A stretch of DNA of 64,000 nucleotides from Kluyvera sp036759925 (GTDB lineage Bacteria > Pseudomonadota > Gammaproteobacteria > Enterobacterales > Enterobacteriaceae). This document shows positions 45,748-54,737 of the stretch, piece by piece. Both the position numbers and the translations under genes were made by a program. Below the pieces are notes generated by a model that saw nothing but the letters and a program-made list of their open reading frames with translations, did not search any database and was not told where the DNA came from. Where the stretch lies: the NCBI RefSeq assembly GCF_036759925.1, contig NZ_JAPKIB010000009.1, forward strand, positions 62,001 to 126,000, written 5' to 3'. The stretch's first letter is position 1. Every line of letters starts with the position of its first letter.

Positions 45748-47247
45748 CAACCAGCCGGTAACGCTCTCCCAGTACTGCTGCTCTTTCTCCAGATCGAGCA
45801 GCACCAGCGCATTCTGGGTAAACCAGTCGTGCGGGAAGCAGAGCGTCCAGTGGTTAGCCTCGGTGGTCAGCTTCAGCGTCGGTGGCGTGGTCGTTGCCTG
45901 ACGCTGGTTGTTCAGCAGCACGCCAAGGCGCAGCAGCTGGATCATCGGCAGGAACTGCTTCTTCTTGAACAGCGTAAAGCGCGGTAGCTCGTCGAGCTTA
46001 ATCGCCTTACGGTGGAAGCGCACCAGCGTCGACATCAGATACTGCTGCTCCTGGTTGAAGCCCGGTAGATCGCTGTTTTGCAGAATATAGGCCGAATGGC
46101 GGTGCATACCGCTGTGGTTAATATTCAGCCCGACTTCATGCAGCATTGAAGCCCATTTCAGCAGCGCGGTCAGCTGCGGATTGCCCAGTTTCGGGTTTTG
46201 CTCCAGCCACTGATCGTACATTTGCATGGTCGTTTCCAGCACGCGTTGCGCCTGTTCACGGTCGATGTTGTACTGGTTTGCCAGACTTTGCGCGGTGCGG
46301 CTGCGCACGTCCTGGTGGCGGAAGCGGCCTTCCATTTCATACAGCACGCCTTCACGCAGCGCACCGTCGGAGAGACGAAGCTCTTTAATCGCCAGCGCAT
46401 CAAACACGCCGCAGAGAATAGCCAGCCCCGGCACGAACACGCCCTTACGCTCTTCCGACAGGCCCGGCAGGCTCAGGCTGTTGAAGTTCTTAAACTTCAG
46501 CACCTCTTCCACCAGCATTTCGAGACGTTCTGGGGTGATAAAACCGTCTTTTTCGCCCATTTCAACCAGCACTTCGTGGGCCGCTTTGATGGTGCCCGAT
46601 GCGCCCATGGCAAAATTCCAGCCCTGAATGCGGTACTGCCACGCCAGCGTTTCCAGCTTTTGCACCGCCGCCAGGCGTGCGCGCTGGAAGTTTTCGCGGT
46701 TGATGGTGCCGGCGAGGAAGAACTGCTGCGCAAAGCTAACGCAGCCCATACGACGGCTTTCGACCAGCTTCGGCTCGAAGTCTTCGCCAATCACCAGCTC
46801 GGTGGAGCCGCCGCCGATATCAATCACCAGCTTGCGGCCTTTTTCAGGCTGGGTGTGCTCTACGCCCATAAAAATCAGACGGGCTTCTTCGTTCCCGGAA
46901 ATGATTTCGATTGGGTAGGGGATCACCTTTTCCGCTCGCGTCAGAAACTCGGTGGCGTTCGCTGCCTGACGCAGCGTATGGGTACCGACGATACAGACGC
47001 TGGACGGAGCGAAGCCCTGCAGGCGCTCGGCAAACAGCGACAGGCAGCTAAGACCGCGCTCCATTGCCTCTTCGCTCAGCATATTGTTTTCATCCAGCCC
47101 GTCGGCCAGATGAACACGTTGCTTCAGACGGCCAATAATCTGCATCGCGCCGTCGACGACGCGCGCGATAACCATATGGAAACTGTTCGAACCAAGATCA
47201 ACCGCCGCAAACTCCTGCGGCCGGGGTGCTTTGCTTTTTATTGGCAT
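45700..47247 (-). CDS. ppx: Exopolyphosphatase
   Basis: A 515-residue enzyme (E. coli 513) that removes terminal phosphates from polyphosphate. ASKHA-fold phosphate loops are visible in AVDLGSNSFHMV (N terminus) and VIDIGGGSTELVIG (about 142-155); a C-terminal HD-like region begins near 310. It starts 3 bases after the ppk stop and is translationally coupled to it. The 3' end overlaps yfgF on the other strand by 48 bases. Confidence 0.97.
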   Translation of the reverse strand: MPIKSKAPRPQEFAAVDLGSNSFHMVIARVVDGAMQIIGRLKQRVHLADGLDENNMLSEEAMERGLSCLSLFAERLQGFAPSSVCIVGTHTLRQAANATEFLTRAEKVIPYPIEIISGNEEARLIFMGVEHTQPEKGRKLVIDIGGGSTELVIGEDFEPKLVESRRMGCVSFAQQFFLAGTINRENFQRARLAAVQKLETLAWQYRIQGWNFAMGASGTIKAAHEVLVEMGEKDGFITPERLEMLVEEVLKFKNFNSLSLPGLSEERKGVFVPGLAILCGVFDALAIKELRLSDGALREGVLYEMEGRFRHQDVRSRTAQSLANQYNIDREQAQRVLETTMQMYDQWLEQNPKLGNPQLTALLKWASMLHEVGLNINHSGMHRHSAYILQNSDLPGFNQEQQYLMSTLVRFHRKAIKLDELPRFTLFKKKQFLPMIQLLRLGVLLNNQRQATTTPPTLKLTTEANHWTLCFPHDWFTQNALVLLDLEKEQQYWESVTGWLLKITEERAPDEVVAA

Positions 47248-47250
47248 AGG

Positions 47251-49311
47251 TTAGTCAGGTTGTTCAAGTGATTTGAGGTAATCGTAAATCGCCTGCTGCG
47301 CGCGGACCTTGCGTCGGTTGCCGCGTGGCACATAGCGATTACTCAGTTCTTTATCAATAAAGCGGGCTTTCACCGTGTCGCTGAACAGAATATCGATAAT
47401 ATCGAGGATCCGCTGTTTAAGGCGCGGGTCGAGCAGCGGGGTCGCCACTTCGATACGGTAGTCGATATTTCGGGTCATCCAGTCAGCGGAGGAGAGATAA
47501 ACACGTTTATCGCCGCCGTTCTCAAAAATATAGATGCGATCGTGCTCAAGGAAACGGTCAACGATGCTGATCACACGAATATTATCGCTGATCCCTTCTA
47601 ATTCTGGAATCAGAGAACACATACCGCGGATCAGAAGATTGACCTGCACGCCGGAACTGGAGGCCGCGTACAGACGATCGACCAGCCCTTTATCGACCAG
47701 GTTGTTGAGTTTGAGAGTAATTCCTGCTGCCTGGCCATTTTGCGCGTTGGCGATTTCACGGTCGATCATCTCGTAGAGCAGACGACGGGAGTTCTGCGGC
47801 GAGACCAGCAGATAGTCGAAGTTCACCGGGCGATACGGGTTCTCGATAAAGTTGAACACCCGGCGCACTTCGTTGGTGATACGTGCATCGGCGGTCAGCA
47901 GCGAGTAGTCGGTGTAGATACGCGCCGTTTTCTCGTTAAAGTTACCGGTGCCGATGTGCGCATAGCGCACCACGTCGTCGCCTTCTTTACGTGACACCAG
48001 GAACAGCTTGGCGTGAATTTTCAGCCCCGGCGCGGAGAAGATCACGTGAACGCCCGCTTCGGTCAGGCGTTTCGCCCAATGGATGTTGGCCTCTTCGTCG
48101 AAGCGTGCCTGCAGCTCAACGACCACGGTGACTTTTTTGCCGTTGTGGGCGGCGTGGATCATCGCATCAATGATGCGCGAGTCTTTCGCCACGCGGTAAA
48201 TGTTGATCTTAATCGCCAGTACGCTCGGGTCGAACGAGGCTTGACGCAGCAGCTCCAGCACGTGCTCAAAGGTGTGGTACGGGTAGTAAAGCAGCACGTC
48301 GCGTTCGCGAATAGCATCGAAGCCGTTGCGGAACTTATCGAACCACAGGTGGCGCAGGCGCGGCATTGGCTTGTTGACCAGGTTGGCTTTGCCGACGTTC
48401 GGGAAGCCAATAAAGTCTTTAAAGTTGTGGTAGCGACCACCCGGCACGATGGAATCATAGCGGGAAATGGTCAGCTTTTTACGCAGCATTTCCACCATCG
48501 CATCTGGCATATCACGCTGGTACACAAAACGCACCGGCTCGGCGGTCAGACGCTGCTTCAGGCTCGATGACATCAGCTCCATCAGGCTCGACTCCATTTC
48601 GTGCACCAGATCGTACTCGGCATCACGGGTCATTTTCATGGAGTAGGCGTTGAGGGCGTCGTAGTCGAAGAAGCCTTTGAAGATATCATCCAGGCAGTAG
48701 CGCAGGATGTTATCCAGCAGGATCATTGGTTTGCGGCGGCGCGGCGTCTCTGGCGGCAGGTTGACGAAGCGCGGCACTTTATCTGACGGGATCTCCAGCA
48801 GCGCGTAGTTGATCTCGTCGCCGCGGATAATTTCGACCGCCAGGTAGGTGTAATCGTCTTTCAGGAACTGGACCAGATCGGTCTCCCGATTCAGCAGGAT
48901 CGGGGTGATGTGCTGACGCAGATGCTGTTTAAAGTAGTGACGCAGCCAGCCCTGTTGGTTGACGGAAAGCTGGCGTTCGTTAATCAGGAAGATTTGGTTA
49001 CGGGCCATCTCCAGCAGGAGCTCGTTGTAGAGGCCATCGAACTCCTGATCGGCTTTCAGCACCCGGGCCTGAATGCGGCTCAGCAGGTGGCGAGAATGCG
49101 TGGTGACGCCCTGTTCTTCGCTAATGATGATACGGCGCTTTAGCTCCGCAAAGCGGACCTTGTAGAATTCGTCGAGGTTGTTGGAGTAGATCCCCAGGAA
49201 ACGCATACGTTCAATAAGCGGGTTACTTTTGTCAGCCGCTTCCTGGAGGACGCGCTCGTTGAATGACAACCAGCTCAGTTCTTTTTCGATGTACAGTTTT
49301 TCCTGACCCAT
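47251..49311 (-). CDS. ppk: Polyphosphate kinase 1
   Basis: A 686-residue kinase (E. coli 688) that polymerises ATP gamma-phosphate into polyphosphate, membrane-associated. The phospholipase-D-like catalytic domains contain the autophosphorylated His in RYAHIGTGNFNEKTARIYTD (near 435) and the second His in LEHDRIYIFENGG. It forms the ppk-ppx operon. The upstream gap holds TGTCAT...ATGACA, a weak resemblance to a Pho box. Confidence 0.97.
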   Translation of the reverse strand: MGQEKLYIEKELSWLSFNERVLQEAADKSNPLIERMRFLGIYSNNLDEFYKVRFAELKRRIIISEEQGVTTHSRHLLSRIQARVLKADQEFDGLYNELLLEMARNQIFLINERQLSVNQQGWLRHYFKQHLRQHITPILLNRETDLVQFLKDDYTYLAVEIIRGDEINYALLEIPSDKVPRFVNLPPETPRRRKPMILLDNILRYCLDDIFKGFFDYDALNAYSMKMTRDAEYDLVHEMESSLMELMSSSLKQRLTAEPVRFVYQRDMPDAMVEMLRKKLTISRYDSIVPGGRYHNFKDFIGFPNVGKANLVNKPMPRLRHLWFDKFRNGFDAIRERDVLLYYPYHTFEHVLELLRQASFDPSVLAIKINIYRVAKDSRIIDAMIHAAHNGKKVTVVVELQARFDEEANIHWAKRLTEAGVHVIFSAPGLKIHAKLFLVSRKEGDDVVRYAHIGTGNFNEKTARIYTDYSLLTADARITNEVRRVFNFIENPYRPVNFDYLLVSPQNSRRLLYEMIDREIANAQNGQAAGITLKLNNLVDKGLVDRLYAASSSGVQVNLLIRGMCSLIPELEGISDNIRVISIVDRFLEHDRIYIFENGGDKRVYLSSADWMTRNIDYRIEVATPLLDPRLKQRILDIIDILFSDTVKARFIDKELSNRYVPRGNRRKVRAQQAIYDYLKSLEQPD

Positions 49312-49431
49312 TACTACTCACACTCCGGTTTATTCACGGGACGCGGCAACGTCGTCTACTGATTATATTGCTAGCTTTGCCGGGCTATGTCCAACTGTGT
49401 CATCTTAGTATGACAGTTATCCTGATTTGCA

Positions 49432-49459
49432 TAAAAAAGAGGGCCATAAAGGCCCTCTT
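49432..49459 (-). terminator. Terminator downstream of purMN
   Basis: On the minus strand AAGAGGGCC, TTTAT and GGCCCTCTT are followed by TTTTAT, a good rho-independent terminator for purMN. REP-like repeats (49461-49540) lie between it and purN. Confidence 0.75.
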
Positions 49460-49460
49460 A

Positions 49461-49540
49461 GTCAGGTAGCCCGGCCGAACGAAGTGACGCCGGGGAGATG
49501 CCCCGGAGTCGGCGTTGACACGCCTCGTCCGGGCTACTGG
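49461..49540. repeat. BIME (REP pair) after purN
   Basis: GTAGCCCGGCCGAACGAAG, GACGCCGGGG and the inverted GCCTCGTCCGGGCTAC form paired REP hairpins. The same unit recurs after hda at 56826-56897. Confidence 0.75.
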
Positions 49541-49542
49541 AT

Positions 49543-50181
49543 TTATTCTGCGGCATAGCCTTCCGGCGGCAGCTTAATGTCGTCAAGCCAGGCGTGATTA
49601 TCCTGCATCTTCAGACGGCCATTAAGGAACCAGCTCACCACCAGAGGATAGATAGCGTGCTCCTGCGCCTGAACGCGTGAGGTGATTTCCGCTTCGTCGT
49701 CACCGGCGAAAACCGGCACCTTAGCCTGCAAAATCACCGGCCCGCCGTCCAGCTCTTCGGTCACGAAATGCACCGAGGTGCCGTGTTCCGTATCGCCGTT
49801 GTCCAGCGCCTGACGATGGGTGTTCAGCCCGGGATATTTTGGCAGCAGGGAAGGGTGGATGTTGAGCAGCTTGCCCTGATAGTGCTGAACAAACTCCGCG
49901 CTCAGAATGCGCATGTAGCCTGCCAGCACCACGACATCGGGCGCATAGGCGTCAATTTCATGCATCAGCTCGCGGTCAAAGGCTTCGCGGCTGGCAAATT
50001 GATTGGCAGCCAGCGCGTGCTGGGGAATACCCGCCTCACGCGCCCGCTCAAGGCCGAACGCGTCGGCCTTGTTGCTAAATACCGCCCTGATGGTGCCTGG
50101 AATCCTTTTCTGCTCACAGGCATCGATAATCGCCTGTAAGTTGCTGCCGCTGCCGGAAATCAGCACCACGATATTTTTCAT
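49543..50181 (-). CDS. purN: Phosphoribosylglycinamide formyltransferase
   Basis: A 212-residue enzyme, same length as in E. coli. It formylates GAR using 10-formyl-THF. The catalytic Asn, His and Asp are in LNIHPSLLPKYPG and the following EELDGGPVI block; the substrate P-loop is ISGSGSNLQA. Its ATG follows the purM TAA directly (TAAATG), so translation is coupled. Confidence 0.98.
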   Translation of the reverse strand: MKNIVVLISGSGSNLQAIIDACEQKRIPGTIRAVFSNKADAFGLERAREAGIPQHALAANQFASREAFDRELMHEIDAYAPDVVVLAGYMRILSAEFVQHYQGKLLNIHPSLLPKYPGLNTHRQALDNGDTEHGTSVHFVTEELDGGPVILQAKVPVFAGDDEAEITSRVQAQEHAIYPLVVSWFLNGRLKMQDNHAWLDDIKLPPEGYAAE

Positions 50182-51219
50182 TTATTCGATGACCACACGC
50201 TGTTCGGAATCAGAGGCTTTGATATAGCCGATTTTCCACGCGCTTTCACCTTTTTCGTTCATCAGCGCAATCGCTTTGTCAGCCTGATCGGCCGCCAGCG
50301 CAATAACCATGCCTACGCCGCAGTTAAAGGTGCGGTACATTTCATGCTGGCTCACGTTACCGGCATCCTGCAGCCAGTTGAATACTGCCGGCCACTGCCA
50401 GGAGGATTCATCGATAACGGCCTGGGTGTTGTCCGGCAGAACGCGCGGAATGTTTTCCCAGAAGCCGCCGCCGGTCAGGTGCGCGATAGCGTGAACGTCG
50501 ACGCTGGCGATCAGCTCCAGAATGGACTTCACGTAGATGCGGGTTGGTGCCAGCAGATGGTCGGCGAGCGTTTTGCCTTCCAGCTGAGTGGTATCCGGGT
50601 TGCAGCCGCTCACTTCAACAATCTTGCGCACCAGCGAGTAGCCGTTGGAGTGCGGGCCGCTGGAGCCGAGGGCAATCAGCACGTCGCCGTCGGTCACTTT
50701 GCTGCCGTCGATGATTTCTGACTTCTCGACCACACCCACGCAGAAACCGGCGACGTCGTAATCTTCACCGTGGTACATGCCCGGCATTTCAGCGGTTTCG
50801 CCGCCAACCAGCGCGCAGCCAGACTGCAGGCAGCCTTCGGCGATGCCGCTGATAACGCTTGCTGCGGTATCGACGTCCAGCTTACCGGTTGCATAGTAGT
50901 CGAGGAAGAACAGCGGCTCGGCGCCCTGTACCACCAGGTCGTTCACGCACATGGCCACCAGATCGATGCCGATGGTGTCGTGACGTTTTAAATCCATCGC
51001 TAAACGCAATTTGGTACCAACGCCGTCAGTGCCGGAAACCAGCACCGGTTCGCGATATTTTTGCGGCAGCGCGCACAGTGCGCCAAAACCGCCTAATCCA
51101 CCCATCACTTCCGGACGGCGAGTTTTCTTCACCACCCCTTTGATACGGTCAACCAGAGCGTTTCCTGCGTCAATATCAACACCGGCATCTTTATAGCTGA
51201 GAGAGGTTTTGTCGGTCAC
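50182..51219 (-). CDS. purM: Phosphoribosylformylglycinamidine cyclo-ligase
   Basis: A 345-residue AIR synthetase with GTG start, giving the E. coli length and N terminus (TDKTSLSYKDAGVDIDAGN). It closes the imidazole ring of AIR using ATP. ATP-binding blocks include SGTDGVGTKL and GGETAEMPG. A longer in-frame reading upstream runs into the promoter and is rejected. First gene of purMN, controlled by a PurR box at 51277-51292. Confidence 0.97.
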   Translation of the reverse strand: MTDKTSLSYKDAGVDIDAGNALVDRIKGVVKKTRRPEVMGGLGGFGALCALPQKYREPVLVSGTDGVGTKLRLAMDLKRHDTIGIDLVAMCVNDLVVQGAEPLFFLDYYATGKLDVDTAASVISGIAEGCLQSGCALVGGETAEMPGMYHGEDYDVAGFCVGVVEKSEIIDGSKVTDGDVLIALGSSGPHSNGYSLVRKIVEVSGCNPDTTQLEGKTLADHLLAPTRIYVKSILELIASVDVHAIAHLTGGGFWENIPRVLPDNTQAVIDESSWQWPAVFNWLQDAGNVSQHEMYRTFNCGVGMVIALAADQADKAIALMNEKGESAWKIGYIKASDSEQRVVIE

Positions 51220-51276
51220 TGCTAAGTCTCCACGCGTTTGCGATAGCAAGAAAAATCGGCGCAATTCTATCAGTCC

Positions 51277-51292
51277 AGGCAAACGTTTGCGA
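51277..51292 (-). promoter_or_regulatory. PurR operator of purMN
   Basis: The core GCAAACGTTTGC (51279-51290) is a perfect palindrome matching the PurR consensus. On the minus strand it is followed by TAGAAT, a plausible -10, so the operator covers the -35 region. A second partial copy (CGCAAACGCG) lies nearer the start codon. Confidence 0.85.
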
Positions 51293-51377
51293 GCCTATTC
51301 TGATCCCAATTTTTGCCTCCCGGTTTTTCCATTGTTTCCATCAATATATCGGTCAAATATGATACTGCTCACGAAAA

Positions 51378-51448
51378 TGAAACCGGGTACACCCTTGTCC
51401 TTGCATCCACTTCGCACAATCCACATCATGGTAATGAAACCGGTTTCT
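51378..51448 (+). promoter_or_regulatory. AscG/LacI-type operators before the beta-glucoside operon
   Basis: TGAAACCGGTTTCT (51435-51448) contains a perfect 12-base palindrome GAAACCGGTTTC, and TGAAACCGGGTACA (51378-51391) is a second, weaker copy 57 bases upstream. The sequence equals, as far as I recall, the AscG operator of the E. coli asc operon. No LacI-family gene is present in the window, so the regulator must lie elsewhere. Confidence 0.7.
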
Positions 51449-51506
51449 GTTTTTGTTTCAGCGAAGCCAATCACCGATGTAAAAACGGCCAGAAGGGATG
51501 AATGGA

Positions 51507-52385
51507 ATGAAGATTGCTGCCTTTGATATTGGGGGAACGGCGTTAAAGATGGGCGTTGTTGCCGCCAGCGGTGAACTGCTCGATAAGGGAAAAGAGCCAA
51601 TCAGCAACAGCGATGGTGACCAGATTCTGGCGGCGATTGAGCGCTGGATTACGGCCCACCCAGAGTGCACCGGGATTGCCATCAGCGCACCGGGCTACGT
51701 TAACCCGCATACCGGCTTTATCGAAATGGGCGGCGCCATTCGTCGGTTCGACAACTTTGCAATTAAAGCGTGGCTGGAAGAACGTACCGGCCTTCCGGTG
51801 GCGATTGAGAACGACGCGAATTGCGTGCTGCTGGCCGAACGCTGGCAGGGCAAAGCCCGCGATATGGCCAACTGCCTGGTGATGACCATCGGCACCGGCA
51901 TCGGCGGCGCTATCTTCTGCAACAACCAGCTGGTGCACGGCGCCCGTTTTCGCGCCGGTGAGTTTGGCTATATGCAAACCTTGCGCCCCGGCTCACGCGA
52001 CGTCCGTCGCTACTCCATGAATGAAAACTGCACCCTGCGCGTGTTGCGCCATCGCTACGCGCAGCACATCGGCAAAACGCTGGAAGAGGTGACGGGCGAG
52101 GAAATTTTTGACCGCTTTGACGCGGGTGATGCCATCTGTCAGCGACTGGTATCAGAGTTTCTCAACGATATCGGCACCGGCCTTTACAACCTGGTGAACC
52201 TGTTTGACCCGCAGACCGTGTTTATCGGCGGCGGCATTGTCGAGCGCCCTGGTTTTCTGGCGCTGATGCGTGAGCATCTGGCCTGGTTCGGCATTGCCGA
52301 CTACATCGATACCGTCAGCCACGGCAACGACGCCGGGCTTATCGGCGCGGTTTACCATTTCAATCAGCACTATTCGCAGCGATAA
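51507..52385 (+). CDS. bglK: ROK-family beta-glucoside kinase
   Basis: A 292-residue ROK sugar kinase starting MKIAAFDIGGTALKMGV; it follows Klebsiella BglK closely (GYVNPHTGFIEMGGAIRRFDNF, MTIGTGIGGAIF). BglK phosphorylates the 6' position of cellobiose and other beta-glucosides with ATP, giving the substrate for the next enzyme. The start at 51507 has AGAAGGG 9 bases upstream and is preferred to 51498. The GH1 gene follows after 24 bases. The pair is inserted between purM and upp. Confidence 0.85.
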   Translation: MKIAAFDIGGTALKMGVVAASGELLDKGKEPISNSDGDQILAAIERWITAHPECTGIAISAPGYVNPHTGFIEMGGAIRRFDNFAIKAWLEERTGLPVAIENDANCVLLAERWQGKARDMANCLVMTIGTGIGGAIFCNNQLVHGARFRAGEFGYMQTLRPGSRDVRRYSMNENCTLRVLRHRYAQHIGKTLEEVTGEEIFDRFDAGDAICQRLVSEFLNDIGTGLYNLVNLFDPQTVFIGGGIVERPGFLALMREHLAWFGIADYIDTVSHGNDAGLIGAVYHFNQHYSQR

Positions 52386-52409
52386 CTCACTGTTTAACGA
52401 GGGAAAGAT

Positions 52410-53840
52410 ATGTCTGGATTTAAAGCTGGGTTTCTCTGGGGCGGCGCGGTAGCCGCACACCAACTTGAAGGCGGTTGGCAGGAAGGCGGGAAGGGGGTGA
52501 GCGTGGCGGATGTGATGACCGCCGGTGCGCACGGCGTGCCGCGCGAAATTACCAACGGCGTACTGCCAGGAAAAAACTATCCGAACCACGAAGCCATCGA
52601 CTTCTATCATCGCTATAAAGACGATCTGAAGTTGTTCGCTGAGATGGGCTACAAATGCTTCCGTACTTCTATTGCCTGGACGCGTATTTTCCCGAACGGC
52701 GATGAGCTGACCCCGAACGAAGCGGGCCTGCAGTTTTATGACGACTTGTTCGACGAGTGCCTGAAGCTTGGCATCGAACCGGTCATCACGTTGTCGCACT
52801 TCGAGATGCCGTACCACCTGGTCACCGAATACGGCGGCTGGCGTAACCGCAAGCTGATTGAATTCTTCGTCCGCTTCGCCAACGTGGTGTTTACCCGTTA
52901 CCAGCACAAAGTGAAGTACTGGATGACGTTCAACGAAATCAACAACCAGGCGAACTTCCACGAAGATTTTGCGCCGTTCACCAACTCGGGCCTGAAGTAT
53001 CAGCCGGGTGAAGACCGCGAGCCGGTGATGTATCAGGCTGCGCACTATGAGCTGGTGGCGAGCGCGCTAGCCGTCAAAGCCGCGCGTGAGATTAACCCAG
53101 CGCTGCAGGTTGGCTGCATGATTGCCATGTGCCCAATCTACCCGCTGAGCTGTGCGCCAAACGATATGATGATGGCGATGAACGCCATGCACCGTCGCTA
53201 CTGGTTTACCGACGTGCACGTGCGCGGCAAGTACCCGCAGCATCTGCTGAACTACTTCGAGCGTCGCGGTTTTGAGCTGGATATCACCGACGAAGACCGG
53301 CAGGCGCTGACCCAGGGCTGCGTCGATTACATCGGCTTTAGCTACTATATGTCGTTTGCCACCAAGGCCACCGACGATAACCCGCAGCTCGACTACGACG
53401 AAACCACCAGCCTGGTCTCTAACCCATACGTACAGAAGTCTGACTGGGGCTGGCAGATTGACCCGGTGGGCCTGCGCTATTCGCTGAACTGGTTCTATGA
53501 CCACTATCAGCTGCCGCTGTTTATCGTGGAGAACGGCTTCGGGGCGATTGACGTGCTGGAAAGCGACGGCACGGTGAACGACCAGTACCGTATCGACTAT
53601 CTCTCAGCGCATATTGCCGAAATGAAAAAAGCGGTAGTAGAAGACGGTGTGGATCTGATGGGCTACACCCCGTGGGGCTGCATCGACCTGGTTTCTGCCG
53701 GTACCGGCGAAATGAAGAAACGCTACGGCTTTATTTATGTCGATAAAGACAACGAAGGTCACGGTACGCTGGCGCGCAGCCGTAAAAAATCTTTTGCCTG
53801 GTATCAGAAGGTGATTGCGACCAACGGTGAAGAGCTCTAA
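52410..53840 (+). CDS. 6-phospho-beta-glucosidase, GH1 family
   Basis: A 476-residue GH1 enzyme. The acid/base Glu176 is in TFNEINN and the nucleophile Glu374 in VENGFGA. The phosphate-binding block KKRYGFIYVDKD is that of 6-phospho-glycosidases, and the wording (GGAVAAHQLEGGW, GAHGVPREIT) is nearer to BglA than to AscB. It hydrolyses the phosphorylated beta-glucosides made by BglK to glucose-6-phosphate and glucose or aglycone. AGGGAAAG precedes the start, and a terminator follows. Confidence 0.93.
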   Translation: MSGFKAGFLWGGAVAAHQLEGGWQEGGKGVSVADVMTAGAHGVPREITNGVLPGKNYPNHEAIDFYHRYKDDLKLFAEMGYKCFRTSIAWTRIFPNGDELTPNEAGLQFYDDLFDECLKLGIEPVITLSHFEMPYHLVTEYGGWRNRKLIEFFVRFANVVFTRYQHKVKYWMTFNEINNQANFHEDFAPFTNSGLKYQPGEDREPVMYQAAHYELVASALAVKAAREINPALQVGCMIAMCPIYPLSCAPNDMMMAMNAMHRRYWFTDVHVRGKYPQHLLNYFERRGFELDITDEDRQALTQGCVDYIGFSYYMSFATKATDDNPQLDYDETTSLVSNPYVQKSDWGWQIDPVGLRYSLNWFYDHYQLPLFIVENGFGAIDVLESDGTVNDQYRIDYLSAHIAEMKKAVVEDGVDLMGYTPWGCIDLVSAGTGEMKKRYGFIYVDKDNEGHGTLARSRKKSFAWYQKVIATNGEEL

Positions 53841-53858
53841 CCCGCTGAATATGTAAAA

Positions 53859-53888
53859 TAAAACCCCGCGAGTCGGGGTTTATTTTTA
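53859..53888 (+). terminator. Terminator after the GH1 gene
   Basis: AAACCCCG, loop CGAGT, CGGGGTTT followed by ATTTTTAT; a good rho-independent terminator. Confidence 0.8.
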
Positions 53889-53976
53889 TCCTGTCTTATA
53901 CTCTCTGGGGACCCATTCACCGCTTTGCTTGATCCTGGTCAATCATCACAGGTATGGCGCAATCGTAAAAAAGCGG

Positions 53977-53982
53977 TATAAT
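53977..53982 (+). promoter_or_regulatory. Putative -10 box of upp
   Basis: TATAAT, 46 bases before the upp start; the matching -35 is weak. Confidence 0.5.
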
Positions 53983-54026
53983 CCCGCGATTTTTTTTGTG
54001 GCTGCCCTATCTAAAGGAGAAAGAGA

Positions 54027-54653
54027 ATGAAGATTGTGGAAGTTAAACACCCACTCGTCAAACACAAGCTGGGCCTGATGCGCGAGAACGACATCAGCAC
54101 CAAACGCTTCCGTGAACTCGCCTCCGAAGTCGGCAGCCTGCTGACTTATGAAGCTACCGCCGGTCTGGAAACCGAAAAAGTGACTATCGAAGGCTGGAAC
54201 GGCCCGGTAGAAATCGACCAGATCAAAGGTAAGAAAATTACCGTTGTGCCAATCCTGCGTGCAGGCCTGGGCATGATGGACGGCGTACTGGAAAACGTAC
54301 CAAGTGCGCGTATCAGCGTTGTCGGTATGTACCGTGACGAAGAGACGCTGGAGCCGGTACCTTACTTCCAGAAGCTGGTCTCCAACATCGATGAGCGTAT
54401 GGCGCTGATCGTTGACCCAATGCTGGCTACCGGCGGTTCCGTTATCGCGACCATCGACCTGCTGAAGAAAGCGGGCTGCTCCAGCATTAAGGTGCTGGTG
54501 CTGGTTGCTGCGCCGGAAGGTATCGCCGCGCTGGAAAAAGCGCACCCGGACATCGAGCTGTACACCGCGTCGATTGACCAGGGCCTGAACGAGCACGGAT
54601 ACATTATTCCGGGCCTCGGCGATGCCGGCGATAAGATTTTTGGTACTAAGTAA
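54027..54653 (+). CDS. upp: Uracil phosphoribosyltransferase
   Basis: A 208-residue enzyme, same length as in E. coli, converting uracil and PRPP to UMP. The PRPP-binding loop is in VDPMLATGGSVIATIDLL and the uracil-binding C terminus is YIIPGLGDAGDKIFGTK. AAAGGAGAAAGAGA precedes the ATG. It is followed by a hairpin and then uraA, the uracil permease gene, in the same operon. Confidence 0.98.
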   Translation: MKIVEVKHPLVKHKLGLMRENDISTKRFRELASEVGSLLTYEATAGLETEKVTIEGWNGPVEIDQIKGKKITVVPILRAGLGMMDGVLENVPSARISVVGMYRDEETLEPVPYFQKLVSNIDERMALIVDPMLATGGSVIATIDLLKKAGCSSIKVLVLVAAPEGIAALEKAHPDIELYTASIDQGLNEHGYIIPGLGDAGDKIFGTK

Positions 54654-54669
54654 ACGAAAAAATAAAAAG

Positions 54670-54697
54670 AGCCGACTTTGATAGTCGGCTTTTTTTT
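54670..54697 (+). terminator. Hairpin/terminator between upp and uraA
   Basis: AGCCGACT and AGTCGGCT pair around TTGAT and run into eight T's. It probably lowers uraA expression relative to upp. Confidence 0.8.
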
Positions 54698-54737
54698 GAA
54701 TAAAAAAACTCAGACTAATAACACAGAGGAAAACACA

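Noticed and set aside
49360..49425. TGTCAT...ATGACA before ppk as a Pho box.
   Set aside because: Only one half fits the CTGTCAT repeat and the orientation of the second is inverted, so PhoB control is not supported by the sequence.
51220..51506. Possible riboswitch or attenuator upstream of bglK.
   Set aside because: Only operator-like palindromes are present; no terminator/antiterminator pair or known aptamer pattern was seen.
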